Below, in pieces: positions 26,205-35,184 of a DNA stretch of 64,000 nucleotides. Numbering within the stretch: the stretch's first letter is position 1; each line of letters opens with the position of its first letter. Origin of the DNA: an uncultured Clostridia bacterium. Its GTDB lineage: Bacteria > Bacillota > Clostridia > Peptostreptococcales > Anaerovoracaceae. The notes beneath the pieces were generated by a model that saw nothing but the letters and a program-made list of their open reading frames with translations, did not search any database and was not told where the DNA came from. A program made the position numbers and the translations under genes. The stretch is from contig CAKQQT010000008.1 of the NCBI GenBank assembly GCA_934271235.1, forward strand, positions 59,910 to 123,909, written 5' to 3'.

Positions 26205-28436
26205 TTAGATCGCTTCGTGGAAAGTTCTCGCGATAACTTCTTTCTGATGGTTCTTGGAAAGCGCGTTGAATCTTACCGCATAGCCGGATACTCTGACGGT
26301 CAGGTTCGGATATTTATCCGGATTTTCGTAAGCATCTTCCAGAACGGCTCTTCTCAGAACGTTGACGTTCAGGTGATGCGCGCCTCTCTTGAAGTAACCT
26401 TCCAGCAGACCTGCGAGTGTTTCCACTCTTTCTTCCGGAGTCTTTCCGAGTGTTTCCGGCGTGATGGAGAACGTGTTGGAAACGCCGTCCTGGCAAGTAT
26501 CCCAGTTGATCTTGGATACGGAGTTCAGGGAAGCGATCGCGCCGTGGTTGTCTCTCTGGTGCATTGGGTTTGCGCCCGGTGCGAACGGAGTGCCTGCTCT
26601 TCTGCCGTCCGGCGTGTTGCCGGTCTTCTTGCCGTACATAACGTTGGAAGTAATGGTCAGTACGGATAAGGTGTGTACAGCGTTTCTGTATGCCGGGTGT
26701 TTACGGAGTTCTTCGATCGTTCTTTCGGAGATCTTCACTGCGATCTCGTCTACACGGTCATCGTCGTTGCCGTATTTCGGGAAGTCGCCTTCCGTTCTGT
26801 AGTCAACGATCACGCCGTTTTCGTCTCTGATCGGATATACTTTCGCGTATTTGATCGCGGAAAGGGAGTCAGCCGCAACGGAGAAGCCCGCTACGCCGAA
26901 TGCCATCAGGCGCTTCAGTTCGGAATTCAGGAACGCCATCTGAGAGCTTTCGTAATCGTATCTGTCGTGCATGAAGTGGATGATGTTCATGATGTTGACG
27001 TACAGTTCGCACAGCCATGCCAGATAGATATTGAATCTCTTCCATGCGTCTTCGAAATCGATCGGGCCGTCGCCGACCGGTTCCATCTGCGGGCCGACAT
27101 GTTCGCCGGTTCTTTCGTCGATACCGCCGTTCAGGCCGAGCAGCAGGATCTTTGCCAGGTTGCATCTTGCGCCGAAGAACTGGATCTGCTGACCCATCTG
27201 GATCGCAGATACGCAGCAAGCGATGGAGTAATCTTCGCCGTAGGTCGGACGCATCTTGTCATCGTTTTCATACTGGATGGAGTCTGTGTCGATGGAAACC
27301 TGCGCGCAGAATTTCTTGAACGGTTCCGGAAGCTTTTCGGACCATAATACGGTCAGGTTTGGTTCCGGTGCAGGTCCCAGATTGTATAAGGTCTGTAAAA
27401 CTCTGTAGGAGTTCTTGGTTACTTTATGTCTGCCGTCCATGCCGACGCCTGCGATACCTTCTGTGATCCACATCGGGTCGCCGCCGAACAGTTCGTTGTA
27501 TTCATTGGTTCTTAAGTGTCTTGCAACACGCAGCTTCAGGATGTAGTCGTCAACAAATTCCTGGATCTGTTCTTCGGTGTAGGTACCGTTTGCAAGGTCT
27601 CTTTCTGCATAGATGTCGATGAAAGTGGAAGTTCTGCCGACGGACATCGCCGCGCCGTTTTCTTCCTTGATACCTGCCAGATATGCGAAGTAGGTCCACT
27701 GGATCGCTTCCTTGACATCCTTCGCCGGTCCGGAGATGTCGAAGCCATAGCTTTCTGCCATCTTCTTGATTTCTTTGAGGGCACGGATCTGGTTGGTGAT
27801 CTCTTCTGCGGTACGGATGTTTTCTTCGTTCATCACGTGTCTGGAAGCGATCATTTCATGATCTTTTTCCTTTTCTTCGATCAGATGGTCAATGCCGTAA
27901 AGCGCTGCTCTTCTGTAGTCGCCGATGATCCGGCCGCGGCCGTAAGCATCCGGAAGTCCGGTGATGAAGCCGAGGTGTCTGACCTGACGCATTTCGTTGG
28001 AATATGCCTTGAAAACGCCGTCGTTGTGAGTCGTGATGTAGTTGAACATATTGTCGATTTCCGGAGGAAGCGTTTCGCCGTATTCCTTGACTTCTTCTCT
28101 GACCATCTTGATGCCGCCGAACGGGCAGATGCCTCTCTTGAGCGGTTCGTCTGTCTGCAGGCCGACGATGATGTCCTTGCCCGGTACGATGTAGCCAGGT
28201 CCGAACGCGTTGATGCGCATGATGCGGCTTGCGTCAACCTTTAAAGTTCCGCCTGCTTTTCTCTCTGCGATCAGTAATTCCTGTACCTTGTCCAGGCATT
28301 CTTTCGTTCTCTCTGTCGGTCCCGCCAGGAAACTGCTGTCTCCGTCATATGGATGATAGTTTAAGCTGATAAACTCTTCCACGTCAATGTTTTCTGTCCA
28401 GTTTCCGGCAACAAATCCTTCCCACTCTTTTCTCAT
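26205..28436 (-). CDS. pflB: Formate C-acetyltransferase (pyruvate formate-lyase)
   Basis: The 743-residue enzyme converts pyruvate and CoA to acetyl-CoA and formate in anaerobic mixed-acid metabolism. The catalytic pair Cys407-Cys408 lies in [12 protein letters not shown] and the glycyl-radical loop [12 protein letters not shown] places the radical glycine at 718. The length is normal for the family. AGGAGGTAAAAAAGA precedes the ATG. A strong sigma-A promoter lies 230 bases upstream, so the mRNA has a long leader containing an inverted repeat that may be an operator. The codon pattern is more uniform than its neighbours, as expected of a highly expressed gene. Confidence 0.98.
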   Translation of the reverse strand: MRKEWEGFVAGNWTENIDVEEFISLNYHPYDGDSSFLAGPTERTKECLDKVQELLIAERKAGGTLKVDASRIMRINAFGPGYIVPGKDIIVGLQTDEPLKRGICPFGGIKMVREEVKEYGETLPPEIDNMFNYITTHNDGVFKAYSNEMRQVRHLGFITGLPDAYGRGRIIGDYRRAALYGIDHLIEEKEKDHEMIASRHVMNEENIRTAEEITNQIRALKEIKKMAESYGFDISGPAKDVKEAIQWTYFAYLAGIKEENGAAMSVGRTSTFIDIYAERDLANGTYTEEQIQEFVDDYILKLRVARHLRTNEYNELFGGDPMWITEGIAGVGMDGRHKVTKNSYRVLQTLYNLGPAPEPNLTVLWSEKLPEPFKKFCAQVSIDTDSIQYENDDKMRPTYGEDYSIACCVSAIQMGQQIQFFGARCNLAKILLLGLNGGIDERTGEHVGPQMEPVGDGPIDFEDAWKRFNIYLAWLCELYVNIMNIIHFMHDRYDYESSQMAFLNSELKRLMAFGVAGFSVAADSLSAIKYAKVYPIRDENGVIVDYRTEGDFPKYGNDDDRVDEIAVKISERTIEELRKHPAYRNAVHTLSVLTITSNVMYGKKTGNTPDGRRAGTPFAPGANPMHQRDNHGAIASLNSVSKINWDTCQDGVSNTFSITPETLGKTPEERVETLAGLLEGYFKRGAHHLNVNVLRRAVLEDAYENPDKYPNLTVRVSGYAVRFNALSKNHQKEVIARTFHEAI

Positions 28437-28506
28437 TCTTTTTTACCTCCTGAATGTCTCCTAAACTTGTTGTTTGTTATACTGCTAATGCTGCTTTTCT
28501 TTTTTA

Positions 28507-28523
28507 TTGTATAATGTATACAA
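28507..28523 (-). promoter_or_regulatory. Inverted repeat in the pflB leader, candidate operator
   Basis: The 17-base sequence TTGTATAATGTATACAA is a perfect inverted repeat with a three-base centre. It lies in the pflB leader, 71 bases before the start codon. The TTGT...ACAA ends recall Rex sites but the spacing is one base short of the usual 18, so the regulator is open. Confidence 0.45.
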
Positions 28524-28673
28524 AATGTCTTGAAAGAAAAACAGCCGTGTCGACCTGTCTGCTTCTCCTGCACTGCACCGCTTCTCGGCCTTGCTTTTTG
28601 CAATTCCTTGCCGCGCCGTGTTCCGTATCTTTTCGGATTCTGCATTCTGTATACTTTTTGTCTAACCTCATCT

Positions 28674-28702
28674 ATCATATCGTAAGAAAGCACTTTCGTC
28701 AA
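28674..28702 (-). promoter_or_regulatory. pflB promoter
   Basis: On the minus strand TTGACG (28697-28702) and TATGAT (28674-28679) are spaced by 17 bases. Transcription would start near 28667, giving a leader of about 230 bases. Confidence 0.75.
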
Positions 28703-28774
28703 ATGAAATTTTGTTTTTTTTTTGCTTTTTTTCGGATGCATACAGCGGGCTTTTTTTCGCCGTAATTTCCTCGT

Positions 28775-28802
28775 AATATTCGATTTTGCGCCTGCATATA
28801 TT
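28775..28802 (+). promoter_or_regulatory. Sigma-E-like promoter of spoIIID
   Basis: GTAATATT (ending 28780) and CATATATT (28795-28802) are separated by 14 bases. This resembles the sigma-E consensus (about KMATATT, 14-15 bases, CATACANT), which drives spoIIID in Bacillus. The predicted start near 28809 is about 30 bases before the start codon. Confidence 0.6.
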
Positions 28803-28838
28803 GTTCGTAATGAAAGAGTAAGGAGCGTGGATCTGCCA

Positions 28839-29096
28839 ATGAAGGATTATATAGAGGAAAGAGTACTGGAATTAGCCCATTACATCATCAGCACCAACGC
28901 TACAGTCAGAGCTGCCGCGAAGAAGTTCCGCGTCAGCAAGTCAACCGTACATAAAGATATCACCGAAAGACTTCTTGAGATCAATCCCGGTCTTGCGGCA
29001 GAGGTCAAAGCGGTTTTGGAAAACAACAAAGCGGAACGTCATCTGCGCGGCGGTATGGCGACCCGCGAAAAATATCTGCACACGCATCATCATTGA
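28839..29096 (+). CDS. spoIIID: Sporulation transcription factor SpoIIID
   Basis: The 85-residue protein starts MKDYIEERV, lining up with the known SpoIIID N-terminus. It has the conserved helix-turn-helix KKFRVSKSTVHKDITERL and the basic region ERHLRGGMATREKY. SpoIIID controls mother-cell genes after engulfment. AAGGAG lies 13 bases from the ATG, which is long but usable. An upstream frame extension is rejected. It is divergent from pflB. Its presence shows that the lineage has or had the mother-cell sporulation programme. Confidence 0.93.
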   Translation: MKDYIEERVLELAHYIISTNATVRAAAKKFRVSKSTVHKDITERLLEINPGLAAEVKAVLENNKAERHLRGGMATREKYLHTHHH

Positions 29097-29216
29097 TCCT
29101 CGGCCGCAGCGGCTGCAGCTTCCGTACCAAAACGATAAAACCCGTGCAAAATGCCATCCGGGACTTGCCGCAGCGGCTGCGGTAGTGTAAACTGTTTCTT
29201 AGAAGGAGGCCTTGCC

Positions 29217-30566
29217 ATGCTTTGTTTTACACTGCCCGCGCCGGTGCGCGAGGCGATCGCGGCGCTGAACCGTGCCGGTCATGAGGCTTATCTGGTCGGC
29301 GGCTGCGTACGGGACGCCCTGTGCGGACAACTTCCACATGATTACGATATCACCACTTCCGCGCTGCCTGCCGAAGTGGCTGCTTGCTTTGCAGGCAGGA
29401 CCATCATCGAAACCGGTCTGAAACACGGAACCCTGACGCTGCACAGCGGTGGTATGGATCTGGAGATCACCACGTTCCGCACGGACGGAGTCTACGAAGA
29501 TCACCGGCATCCGGCTGCGGTCTGTTTCGCGCGGACACTGCAGGAAGATCTCGCGCGCCGGGATTTCACGATCAACGCGATGACTTATCACCCGCAGACC
29601 GGTCTGGTGGATCTGTTCGGCGGCCGCCGCGATCTGGAGCACGGCGTTCTCCGCTGCGTGGGTGATCCCGCGAAACGTTTTGACGAAGACGCCCTGCGCA
29701 TCCTGCGTGCCCTGCGCTTTGCCGCGGTCCTCGATTTTACGATCGATGCAGAAACGGCCCGCGCGTTGTCCGCGCAGAAGGAACTGCTGCATGCCGTCAG
29801 CGGTGAACGCATCCGAGAAGAACTGGTACGCTTGCTCTGCGGAAGATCTGCGGCTTCTGTGCTTTCCTCCTATCTCGATGTCCTGGCTGCTGTTATCCCG
29901 GAACTGCTGCCGATGAAAGGCTTTGAACAAAAAAATCCGCATCACATTTACGATGTATGGGAACATACCCTCGCGGTTGTCCGATCCATCCCGCCGACCT
30001 CGCATCTGCGGCTGGCCGCGCTCCTGCATGACATCGGCAAACCGGATTGCTTTACGGAAGACGCGAACGGGATCGGGCACTTTTATCAGCATGACCGGCT
30101 CGGCGCGGAAACTGCCCGCCGGATCCTGCGCCGTCTCAAATTCGATAATGAAACCACACTGCGGGTCGTGACGCTGGTACGAGAGCACGGGCGGCAGATC
30201 GAGCCGTCTGCCAAAGCCGTCAAACGGGTGCTGCGCCGCTTCGGACCCGAAATGTTCTTTGATCTCATCGCGCTCAAGCGGGCCGATGCAGCCGGGCAAT
30301 CTCCTGCCTTTGCTTCCCGTCAAGACCTTTACGACCGGCTGGAGCAGATCGCCGCGGATATCCTGTCGCAAAAGCAATGTTTCTGCCGCAAGGATCTCGC
30401 CGTCAACGGCCGAGACCTGATGGCCGCCGGGTTACCGGCCGGACGCGAGCTCGGTCTGGCACTGGACAAGCTTCTGGACGCCGTCATCGACGAAAAAGTC
30501 GCCAACGAAAAAGATGCGCTGCTGCGCTGCCTGCTGGATGATCCCGACGCAGCCGCAGGCTCCTAG
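29217..30566 (+). CDS. cca: CCA tRNA nucleotidyltransferase
   Basis: The ATG at 29217 has AGAAGGAGG ahead of it and gives 449 residues. The N-terminal nucleotidyltransferase core has LVGGCVRDALCGQLPHDYDI (class II polymerase-beta signature with DxD), the RRDFTINAM motif and the EDALRILRALRFAA helix. An HD domain follows with LLHDIGKPDCF near residue 274. It adds CCA to tRNA 3-prime ends. Length and order match clostridial Cca with an HD domain. Confidence 0.95.
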   Translation: MLCFTLPAPVREAIAALNRAGHEAYLVGGCVRDALCGQLPHDYDITTSALPAEVAACFAGRTIIETGLKHGTLTLHSGGMDLEITTFRTDGVYEDHRHPAAVCFARTLQEDLARRDFTINAMTYHPQTGLVDLFGGRRDLEHGVLRCVGDPAKRFDEDALRILRALRFAAVLDFTIDAETARALSAQKELLHAVSGERIREELVRLLCGRSAASVLSSYLDVLAAVIPELLPMKGFEQKNPHHIYDVWEHTLAVVRSIPPTSHLRLAALLHDIGKPDCFTEDANGIGHFYQHDRLGAETARRILRRLKFDNETTLRVVTLVREHGRQIEPSAKAVKRVLRRFGPEMFFDLIALKRADAAGQSPAFASRQDLYDRLEQIAADILSQKQCFCRKDLAVNGRDLMAAGLPAGRELGLALDKLLDAVIDEKVANEKDALLRCLLDDPDAAAGS

Positions 30567-30665
30567 CAGCCTGCACGCGAGCTTCACTCCCTGCGGTCCT
30601 CGGCCCGCGGCAGTCTTCACGGCCGGCGGCCCGCGGCAGGCGATTTACCGGCAGTTCCATCCATA

Positions 30666-30712
30666 CAAAAGGAGAACCTGCATCCGGATCTTTCCTTCCG
30701 ATGCAGGTTCTC
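30666..30712 (-). terminator. Terminator after thrH, hairpin shared with 55103-55142
   Basis: A 13-pair perfect stem (30672-30684 with 30700-30712) lies between convergent cca and thrH, 15 bases after the thrH stop. On the minus strand CTCCTTTTG follows, so it mainly serves thrH. Nearly the same hairpin recurs 24 kb away. Confidence 0.7.
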
Positions 30713-30726
30713 ATCTATTGCTGTTC

Positions 30727-31335
30727 TTATGCGATGCCCATAGCCTCTTTGATGGCGGCCATCAGCTCCGCGTAGTTTTCCACGGCCTTAACATCCGGAT
30801 TATCGGCTTTGATCTGCTCGGTGGAGCGGAACAGGAAGCCGGCCTTGCTGGCCTTGATCATGCCGAGATCGTTATAGCTGTCGCCGCTCGCAATGGTATC
30901 GAAGCCCATCGTCTGCAGCGCTTTGACGGTCGTCAGCTTGGTATTTTCGACACGCATCTTATAGTCGGTGATCTCTCCGTCCGGTGCGACCACTAACGTA
31001 TTGCAGAAGATCGTCGGCATACCGAGTTTTTTTATCAACGGCTGCGCGAACTGGTCGAACGTGTCACTGACGATGACCGCCTGCGTAAAGGACCGCAGTT
31101 CATCCAAAAATTCCTTGGCGCCCGGAAGCGGATCCAGTTTGGCGATGGTCTCTTGGATCTCTTTCAGTCCCAGACCGTGTTCCTTCAAAATATCCAGACG
31201 ATACCGCATCAGCTTGTTATAGTCCGGTTCGTCGCGCGTGGTCTTTTTCAGTTCCGGGATCCCTGCGGCCTCCGCGAATTCCACCCAGATCTCCGGCACC
31301 AGAACGCCCTCTAAGTCTAAACATACTACATACAT
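30727..31335 (-). CDS. thrH: Phosphoserine phosphatase / homoserine kinase ThrH-type
   Basis: The ATG at 31335 opens MYVVCLDLEGVLVPEIW, the ThrH form of the HAD DxDxT motif (here DLEGV), and gives 202 residues, the usual ThrH length. SDTFDQF is HAD motif II and the later GDSYNDLGM is motif IV. ThrH dephosphorylates phosphoserine and in some organisms transfers phosphate to homoserine. Aspartokinase is also encoded in this window, but far away. A start at 31377 would add 14 residues without family support. Confidence 0.9.
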   Translation of the reverse strand: MYVVCLDLEGVLVPEIWVEFAEAAGIPELKKTTRDEPDYNKLMRYRLDILKEHGLGLKEIQETIAKLDPLPGAKEFLDELRSFTQAVIVSDTFDQFAQPLIKKLGMPTIFCNTLVVAPDGEITDYKMRVENTKLTTVKALQTMGFDTIASGDSYNDLGMIKASKAGFLFRSTEQIKADNPDVKAVENYAELMAAIKEAMGIA

Positions 31336-31489
31336 TTTGTCAATTCCTCCGTTTGCTGTGTTTATTCCTGCCTGCATTCCGCAGGGGATTTTCGTAAAAA
31401 CTAACTTCTATTTTATCGCAGTTTTCGACGCTTTGCAAGGATATTCGCACTTTTCTCCGTACTTTTTTACGTTTTTTCTTTAACGTGTC

Positions 31490-31524
31490 AAAGAGCCCCG
31501 CAGATTTCCTGCGGAGCCCTCCGG
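31490..31524 (-). terminator. Terminator after the DUF4358 lipoprotein gene
   Basis: A stem with GCTCCGCAG/CTGCGGGGC and a five-base loop lies about 90 bases after the lipoprotein stop. The T-run on the minus strand is short (TCTTTG), so strength is uncertain. On the plus strand it is followed by TTTTGTTTTGG. Confidence 0.55.
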
Positions 31525-31613
31525 TTTTGTTTTGGTCCGTTTTTCGTTTTGCCGCGCATGCCATCGCGGTTTACGTGATGACCGCGATCTTGCCGCGCAC
31601 ACCTGACGCGCGT

Positions 31614-32120
31614 TTAGCTGAAGATCGGATCCGGTACGGTATAGCCGTCCGGCAGGGCGATCATCGCCACATAATTGCCGCTGGTCTGTACCTGCGCGTT
31701 CTGTGCCCACAGCTGGGCGGTCTCCGGATAGAAAGAGTCATCCGCCGCCGTATCGATCCTCTGGTTGAAGATGTCTGCGATCGCCTGTACATCCGCGGAG
31801 TCCGCAGCTTCGACCAGCATGATCTCACAGAAGCCGGTGACCGCGTGCTGATAGCAGACTTCCTGCTTCAGCTCGATATCTCCAAGTCCCGGATAAAATT
31901 CCTCGATCGCTTCCGAGTCGGTCGTTTCAAACATCACTGCGCTCAGATCATCCGTATCCGCCGGCTGCGCCGCCAGAATATCCTGATAGACCTGCTGCAG
32001 ATCATAGGCCTTGCCGCTGTCCTGACTGCCGCACGAGGTCAGAACGCAAAGCAAAAGCGCGCAGATCAACGCCGCCGTAAAAAGCTTTTTTCCTGTGATT
32101 CTCGTATTCTTCCCTGTCAT
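31614..32120 (-). CDS. DUF4358-like lipoprotein
   Basis: The ATG at 32120 gives 168 residues with a lipoprotein signal and the lipobox LTSC at about residues 27-30. The mature domain, with FYPGLGDIELKQEVCYQHAV and a following block of alternating hydrophobic residues, fits the DUF4358 family of small clostridial lipoproteins. The role is unknown. It is a single-gene unit with a terminator downstream and the divergent MATE gene upstream. Confidence 0.72.
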   Translation of the reverse strand: MTGKNTRITGKKLFTAALICALLLCVLTSCGSQDSGKAYDLQQVYQDILAAQPADTDDLSAVMFETTDSEAIEEFYPGLGDIELKQEVCYQHAVTGFCEIMLVEAADSADVQAIADIFNQRIDTAADDSFYPETAQLWAQNAQVQTSGNYVAMIALPDGYTVPDPIFS

Positions 32121-32264
32121 CTTGAACTTCCTTTCTTGCTCGTCTTCTATCGTTTCCTGCCTATACACAGAAAACCTCTTAAAATCCCCTTTGTCCGATA
32201 AGACGGCGGACTCCGTCGAAAGGTTTCGTTTCTTTTTGTTTTTTTGCAGATTTTTTCTTTCCGC

Positions 32265-32293
32265 TTGTACGCGCGGCAGGGCTTTGCTATACT
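32265..32293 (+). promoter_or_regulatory. Promoter of the second MATE gene
   Basis: TTGTAC (32265-32270) and TATACT (32288-32293) are spaced by 17 bases, ahead of the MATE start at 32318 or 32339. Confidence 0.75.
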
Positions 32294-32317
32294 GGTATCA
32301 GACCAATTCGAAAATCC

Positions 32318-33700
32318 ATGCAGAAAGTGAAAAGATCCATGCGCAGTGAAGAAAATAAAGGCCTCAGGGACGACCTCACAAATGGGCCGATCACCAAGAA
32401 TATGCTGCTTTTCGCACTGCCGCTCATGTGCGGCAACCTGCTCCAGCAGATGTACAACCTTGCCGACACCTGGGTGGTAGGGCGTTTTTTGGGTGCGGAC
32501 GCACTGGCTGCTGTCGGTTCTTCCTATACCCTGATGGTCTTCTTGACCTCGATCGTGCTCGGGCTGTGCATGGGCAGCGGGGCAGCGGTATCCATGGATT
32601 ACGGCAGCGGCCGCGCGGAGGAAATGCGGCGCAGCATTTTCCTGTCCTTTGTCCTGATCGCCGCCATTTCGGTTTTGATCAATGCATTGGTCTACATTTT
32701 TATCGACCCGATCCTCCGGCTGCTGCAGGTACCGGCCGAAGTCGCGCCGCTGATGAAAACTTATCTTCGGATCATCTTCGCGGGCATCTTGGCCACGTTC
32801 CTTTACAACTACTATGCCAGTCTTTTGCGGGCGGTCGGCAATTCGGTCGTGCCGCTGCTCTTTCTGGCAATTTCAACCGTACTGAACGTGGCTTTGGACC
32901 TGCTGTTCGTCATCGTCTTTGCCTGGGGTGTCGGCGGAGCGGCTTTCGCGACCATCCTCGCGCAGTTCGTTTCCGGCGTCGGCATCGCCGTTTATACCTG
33001 GCTGCGTTTCCCCAAGCTGCGGCCAAAAAAAGACGACTGCACGTGCAGTCGTCAGGCGCTGGGCAGGATCCTCAATTTATCGCTGATGACCTGCCTGCAG
33101 CAGTCCATTATGAACTTCGGGATCCTGATGATCCAGGGACTGGTCAACAGCTTCGGCACGGTCATCATGGCCGCCTTTGCCGCCGCGGTCAAGATCGACT
33201 CCTTTGCCTATATGCCCGTACAGGACTTCGGCAACGCGTTTTCGACCTTTGTGGCGCAGAATTTCGGCGCGGGAAAAACAGACCGCATCCGCCGCGGTGT
33301 GCGCAGTGCTTTCTGCACGTCGGCTGCGTTTTCTGTGGTCATCAGTCTGCTGATCGTGATCTTCGCAAAGCCGCTGATGTCCATCTTTATCGACCCGTCC
33401 GAAACCGCGATCATTGCCGCCGGTATCACGTACCTCCGCATCGAGGGTTCCTGCTACATCGGGATCGGGATTCTTTTCCTGCTTTACGGCTATTACCGAG
33501 CCGTCAACCGCCCGTGGATGTCTGTGATCCTGACGATCGCTTCCCTGGGTACGCGTGTCGTGCTGGCTTATGCGCTGGCCCCGCTTCCGGCCATCGGCGC
33601 CGTCGGCATTTGGGCCGCGATCCCCATCGGCTGGGCGCTGGCAGACGCGATCGGTATCGGATATTACATCCGTCGCCGCAGACAAGCTGCCTGCCGCTAA
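32318..33700 (+). CDS. MATE family efflux transporter
   Basis: The 460-residue protein has twelve predicted membrane helices and MATE-family marks, including LPLMCGNLLQQMYNLADTWV in helix 1 and AFAAAVKIDSFAYMPVQDFG in the second half. An in-frame ATG at 32339 is an alternative start; neither has a strong ribosome site. It is a different subfamily from the MATE gene at 23887. Its stop overlaps the convergent stop of the ECF ATPase gene. A perfect 22-base palindrome lies within the coding sequence (33032-33053). Confidence 0.92.
   Translation: MQKVKRSMRSEENKGLRDDLTNGPITKNMLLFALPLMCGNLLQQMYNLADTWVVGRFLGADALAAVGSSYTLMVFLTSIVLGLCMGSGAAVSMDYGSGRAEEMRRSIFLSFVLIAAISVLINALVYIFIDPILRLLQVPAEVAPLMKTYLRIIFAGILATFLYNYYASLLRAVGNSVVPLLFLAISTVLNVALDLLFVIVFAWGVGGAAFATILAQFVSGVGIAVYTWLRFPKLRPKKDDCTCSRQALGRILNLSLMTCLQQSIMNFGILMIQGLVNSFGTVIMAAFAAAVKIDSFAYMPVQDFGNAFSTFVAQNFGAGKTDRIRRGVRSAFCTSAAFSVVISLLIVIFAKPLMSIFIDPSETAIIAAGITYLRIEGSCYIGIGILFLLYGYYRAVNRPWMSVILTIASLGTRVVLAYALAPLPAIGAVGIWAAIPIGWALADAIGIGYYIRRRRQAACR
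33032..33053. repeat. Perfect 22-base palindrome inside the MATE gene
   Basis: GACGACTGCAC and its exact reverse complement meet without a spacer at 33042/33043. It encodes the cytoplasmic loop KKDDCTCSRQ between the two halves of the transporter, so part of it may be chance in a Cys-containing loop. Confidence 0.7.
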
Positions 33701-35184
33701 AATCCGAACTGCTCCAGGAACCGTTCACGGTGCCGCGCGTCTAACGCGTACAGTTCTTCCAATCTCCCGGCTTCCATATGCAGCACATGGGTGCAGCAGT
33801 CCGCGATCAGTTCCGGGTCATGGGTGATGACAAAAATAATCTCGTTTTCGTTCTGCAGCCGCTTCAGAAGCTCGGCGGTCTGCTGCATATGACGGTAATC
33901 CAGTCCGCTGGTCGGTTCGTCAAAGATCAGTACCGACTTGCCTGCTAATATGGCTGACGCGATCGCCGTGCGCTGCTTCTGTCCGCCGGAAAGCGACATC
34001 GGATGGCGATCCAACAAACCGGAAAGATCCAGTTCTTCTGCTGTCTGCCGCACTTTCTCTTCGTTTTCTTCCGCCATTCCCAACTGAATTTCATCCTCTA
34101 CCCTTTCCGAAAAAAGCTGATGATTGACATCCTGCATGACCATATAGCTCCGCTTTAACATCGCTTTCGCATGCAATGTTTCTCCATTCAGGATGGTCTT
34201 GCCTTTGAATTTCTTTTCCAGGCCGCACAGACACCGCAGGAAGGTGGACTTGCCGGCGCCGTTGTGTCCGGTGACGGCGATCACGCTGTGGGTCGGTATC
34301 AGAACATGTTCCATATGCAGCGCTTCTTTCTGCACGCCGCTGCCGCTGCGGTAGGCAAAACAATAGTCCTTTAACTCCGCGGGTTTTCCGCGCTCCGGTA
34401 CTTGCTCCGGCAGCACGGCGTCCGCCATCGAAAGGCTCCGCAGGCCCAACCGCTTCACTTCGTCCGCGCCGAGCCGGCAGAATTCCCGCATCGGCATGTC
34501 AAACGCCACGCGCCCTTCTTTTAGGTATATCACGCGGTCGCAGATCTCTTTGAGCCAGTAAAGGCGATGCTCTGCGACCACGATCGTCTTGCCCTGTTTC
34601 TTCCATGTATGCAGCGCATCCCGCAATTCGGCGATCGCGTCCAGATCCAGATTGGATGTCGGTTCATCCAGTACCATCACTTCCGGCCCCATGGCCGCCA
34701 CCGAGCCGCAGGCGATTTTTTGCCGTTCGCCCCCGGAAAGGTGAAAAATATTCCTTCCCATGAGGTTTTCGAGATGCAGTTCTTTCTCTGCCTGCACGAC
34801 ACGACGCAGCACCTCCGCTTCCGGCATGCCCAGATTTTCGCAGCCAAAGGCAACTTCGCTGGTCGTATCCAGACAGAAAAACTGGCTGCGTGGATTTTGG
34901 AACACACTGCCGACCTTAGCCGAGATGGTATAGAGTTCCGCTTCCGTTGTTTTCAGGCCGCAGACCGTCGTGCTGCCGCTCAGCTCACCTTCATAGAAAT
35001 GAGGGATCAATCCGTTCAGCAGGCGCGTGATCGTCGTCTTGCCGCAGCCCGATTCTCCGCACAGCAGTACGCACTCGCCCTGATGAATGGTCAGATTGAG
35101 GTCATGCAGCGCTCCTTTTTCGGAGTTTTGGTAACAGAAGCTCAGATTTTCAATATGAATGATCCCGTGCTTTTCGTTCATCAT
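33697..35184 (-). CDS. ECF transporter ATPase, two ABC domains fused
   Basis: The ATG at 35184 overlaps the EcfT stop and has CAGGAGGTGCTGC ahead; the protein is 495 residues. Two ABC domains are fused: domain 1 has CGESGCGKTT, LSGGERQK and VMVLDEPTSNLD; domain 2 has GHNGAGKST, LSGGQKQR and VLIFDEPTSGLD. This corresponds to EcfA1 plus EcfA2 in one chain. It powers the energy-coupling-factor transporter with the two membrane proteins encoded just upstream. The in-frame upstream extension to 35298 is a shadow of the EcfT gene. Confidence 0.93.
   Translation of the reverse strand: MMNEKHGIIHIENLSFCYQNSEKGALHDLNLTIHQGECVLLCGESGCGKTTITRLLNGLIPHFYEGELSGSTTVCGLKTTEAELYTISAKVGSVFQNPRSQFFCLDTTSEVAFGCENLGMPEAEVLRRVVQAEKELHLENLMGRNIFHLSGGERQKIACGSVAAMGPEVMVLDEPTSNLDLDAIAELRDALHTWKKQGKTIVVAEHRLYWLKEICDRVIYLKEGRVAFDMPMREFCRLGADEVKRLGLRSLSMADAVLPEQVPERGKPAELKDYCFAYRSGSGVQKEALHMEHVLIPTHSVIAVTGHNGAGKSTFLRCLCGLEKKFKGKTILNGETLHAKAMLKRSYMVMQDVNHQLFSERVEDEIQLGMAEENEEKVRQTAEELDLSGLLDRHPMSLSGGQKQRTAIASAILAGKSVLIFDEPTSGLDYRHMQQTAELLKRLQNENEIIFVITHDPELIADCCTHVLHMEAGRLEELYALDARHRERFLEQFGF

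Noticed and set aside
28507..28523. Rex operator before pflB
   Set aside because: The TTGT...ACAA ends fit, but total length is 17 rather than 18 and the inner bases do not match well; kept only as an unassigned inverted repeat.
28433..28741. Minus-strand frame of about 100 codons upstream of pflB
   Set aside because: It runs through the pflB promoter and leader, overlaps the inverted repeat and has no family features.
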